Assembly: GCA_025927795.1 (NCBI GenBank)
Contig: JAICKT010000297.1
Span: 1 to 5,743, forward strand
From: Parafilimonas sp.
Lineage (GTDB): Bacteria; Bacteroidota; Bacteroidia; Chitinophagales; Chitinophagaceae
Reading direction: 5' to 3'
Length of the DNA: 5,743 bases
Positions within the stretch are counted from its first letter, which is position 1; every line of letters starts with the position of its first letter. Position numbers and translations under genes: made by a program. The notes beneath the pieces were generated by a model. The model saw only the letters and a list, made by a program, of their open reading frames with translations, did no database searches and had not been told where the DNA came from. Shown piece by piece: positions 4,933 through 5,743 of this stretch.

Positions 4933-5742
4933 TCACTTCAGCAACTGTTCTTCAACCACCTCTGCTTTCTTTTTCTTATAGAAAATCATTCCGAGCATCA
5001 TAATTAAACCGGTAACAATCACAATAAAAAATAAAATGCCGCCCTGTAATTTTTCGGGATGATACGACTCCGGAATTTTATAAAACAACATGATTGTTAT
5101 TAATCCGCGCGGAATAAAAAATACTTCGGGATACACACTTTCTTTTATAAAAAACCGCAGGTATAAAAAACGAATTACAAAAAGTATTACAACAATTGCG
5201 CTGCCAATTAAAATTATATTAGATGAAGCTATTGCGCTTAAATTAATTGAGTAACCAAATATCAAAAAGAAAAATGTGCGTACTAAAAACGAGCTTTCCG
5301 CCGTAATGGAATGTAATAAATGCGTGGCTTCTTTTACTTTTTCTGCAGGAAATAATGCATCCAGTTTTGGAAGTTTAATAAGATGCCAGTTGTTCATTAA
5401 TAAACCAAAAACAAGTATGATGATGAGTGAAGGCAAATTAATAAGCTTGCCTGTTTCATATAAAATAATCAGCAGTGCAAATACTAAAAAAAATTTTACG
5501 TTCATGTTTGTTTTGGTAAGAATAATAAACAGCAGCACAGAAAAAATAATTGAAAAAATTACAGCGATTAAAATATGCAGAAAAAAGCCACCTACGGCAT
5601 GTGCAGAAACAATCTCACTGCCAATAAAATAATTAAAAAGCAAAATGCCGAGTATATCAGAAAGTGATGCCTCATACACCAAAAATTCTTTTTTTCTTTC
5701 GGTTAAATGGTGCAGGCTTGGCAGCACGATGGAACTGCTCAT
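4933..5742 (-). CDS. Cation:proton antiporter, C-terminal part (start outside the window)
   Basis: This is the last 269 or so residues of an integral membrane antiporter of the Na+/H+ exchanger (CPA) superfamily, which exchanges protons for Na+ or K+. The methionine at 5742 is almost certainly internal: MSSSIVLPSLHHLTERKKEF continues the 'sS..iVlPsL' part in the middle of the fold, and the first helices are missing. YEASLSDILGILLFNYF (23-39) is the core ion-binding helix, with E24 and D29 corresponding to the family's 'E-S-x-x-N/D-D' site; serine (S28) precedes D29. Hydrophobic segments follow near 50-75, 82-95, 103-117, 154-169, 174-196, 208-222 and 233-254. AESSFLVRTFFFLIFG (148-163) and PRGLITIMLFY (211-221) carry the conserved charged positions E149, R155 and R212. 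The protein ends in a basic/acidic tail, KKKKAEVVEEQLLK, and has no RCK/TrkA-N regulatory domain. Ion specificity cannot be judged. Confidence 0.83.
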   Translation of the reverse strand: MSSSIVLPSLHHLTERKKEFLVYEASLSDILGILLFNYFIGSEIVSAHAVGGFFLHILIAVIFSIIFSVLLFIILTKTNMNVKFFLVFALLIILYETGKLINLPSLIIILVFGLLMNNWHLIKLPKLDALFPAEKVKEATHLLHSITAESSFLVRTFFFLIFGYSINLSAIASSNIILIGSAIVVILFVIRFLYLRFFIKESVYPEVFFIPRGLITIMLFYKIPESYHPEKLQGGILFFIVIVTGLIMMLGMIFYKKKKAEVVEEQLLK

Positions 5743-5743
5743 A

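Noticed and set aside
4927..4937. AGTG/CACT hairpin between higA and the antiporter gene
   Set aside because: A four-bp stem with a three-base loop and no T-run on either side is too weak to call a terminator.
5276..5632. A plus-strand frame of 118 codons
   Set aside because: It is antisense to the antiporter membrane segments, with no independent features.
1..5743. CRISPR arrays, tRNA or rRNA genes, and insertion-sequence transposases
   Set aside because: I saw no regularly spaced repeats, cloverleaf-like sequences, rRNA signatures or transposase motifs on either strand.

Overview
The window looks like AT-rich chromosomal DNA from the phylum Bacteroidota, plausibly the Chitinophagaceae. 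That placement is an inference. It rests on the low GC content, the lack of strong Shine-Dalgarno sites, a Bacteroidota-type -7 promoter element (TAnnTTTG) before one operon, a threonine/alanine-rich lipoprotein linker, and the style of the proteins. There is no rRNA, tRNA or CRISPR array.

Layout from left to right. Positions 1-592 (minus strand) hold the N-terminal 197 codons of a PAS-domain protein that runs off the left edge, probably a sensor-regulator. A 412-base divergent spacer follows. Positions 1005-1745 (plus) encode a lipoprotein with two tandem copies of a ferredoxin-like (dimeric alpha/beta barrel) domain, followed by a clear intrinsic terminator. From about 1801 to 2478 there is no intact gene. 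This stretch instead holds a near-palindrome, a short inverted-repeat element that may be a dispersed repeat, and the remains of a dead toxin-antitoxin pair on the minus strand: a roughly 56-residue antitoxin gene broken by three one-base losses and a nonsense codon, and behind it a truncated PIN-domain (VapC-like) toxin. A 17-bp dyad just before the dead antitoxin start is probably its old operator.

Positions 2479-4152 (minus) encode an intact bifunctional glutamate formimidoyltransferase / formimidoyl-tetrahydrofolate cyclodeaminase (FtcD), a histidine-degradation and one-carbon enzyme. Divergent from it, 4235-4920 (plus) is an intact toxin-first type II toxin-antitoxin operon, higB-higA. 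A perfect 10-bp inverted repeat sits in its promoter, and the -7 element lies so close to the toxin ATG that the mRNA may be leaderless. Convergent with higA, 4933-5742 (minus) is the C-terminal part of a cation:proton antiporter entering from beyond the right edge.

The common thread is that a conserved housekeeping gene (ftcD) is flanked on one side by a living toxin-antitoxin module and on the other by the fossil of an unrelated one. I did not find a clearly new multi-gene system. The most noteworthy items are the toxin-antitoxin fossil with its relic operator, the compact higBA control region, and the double-domain lipoprotein.
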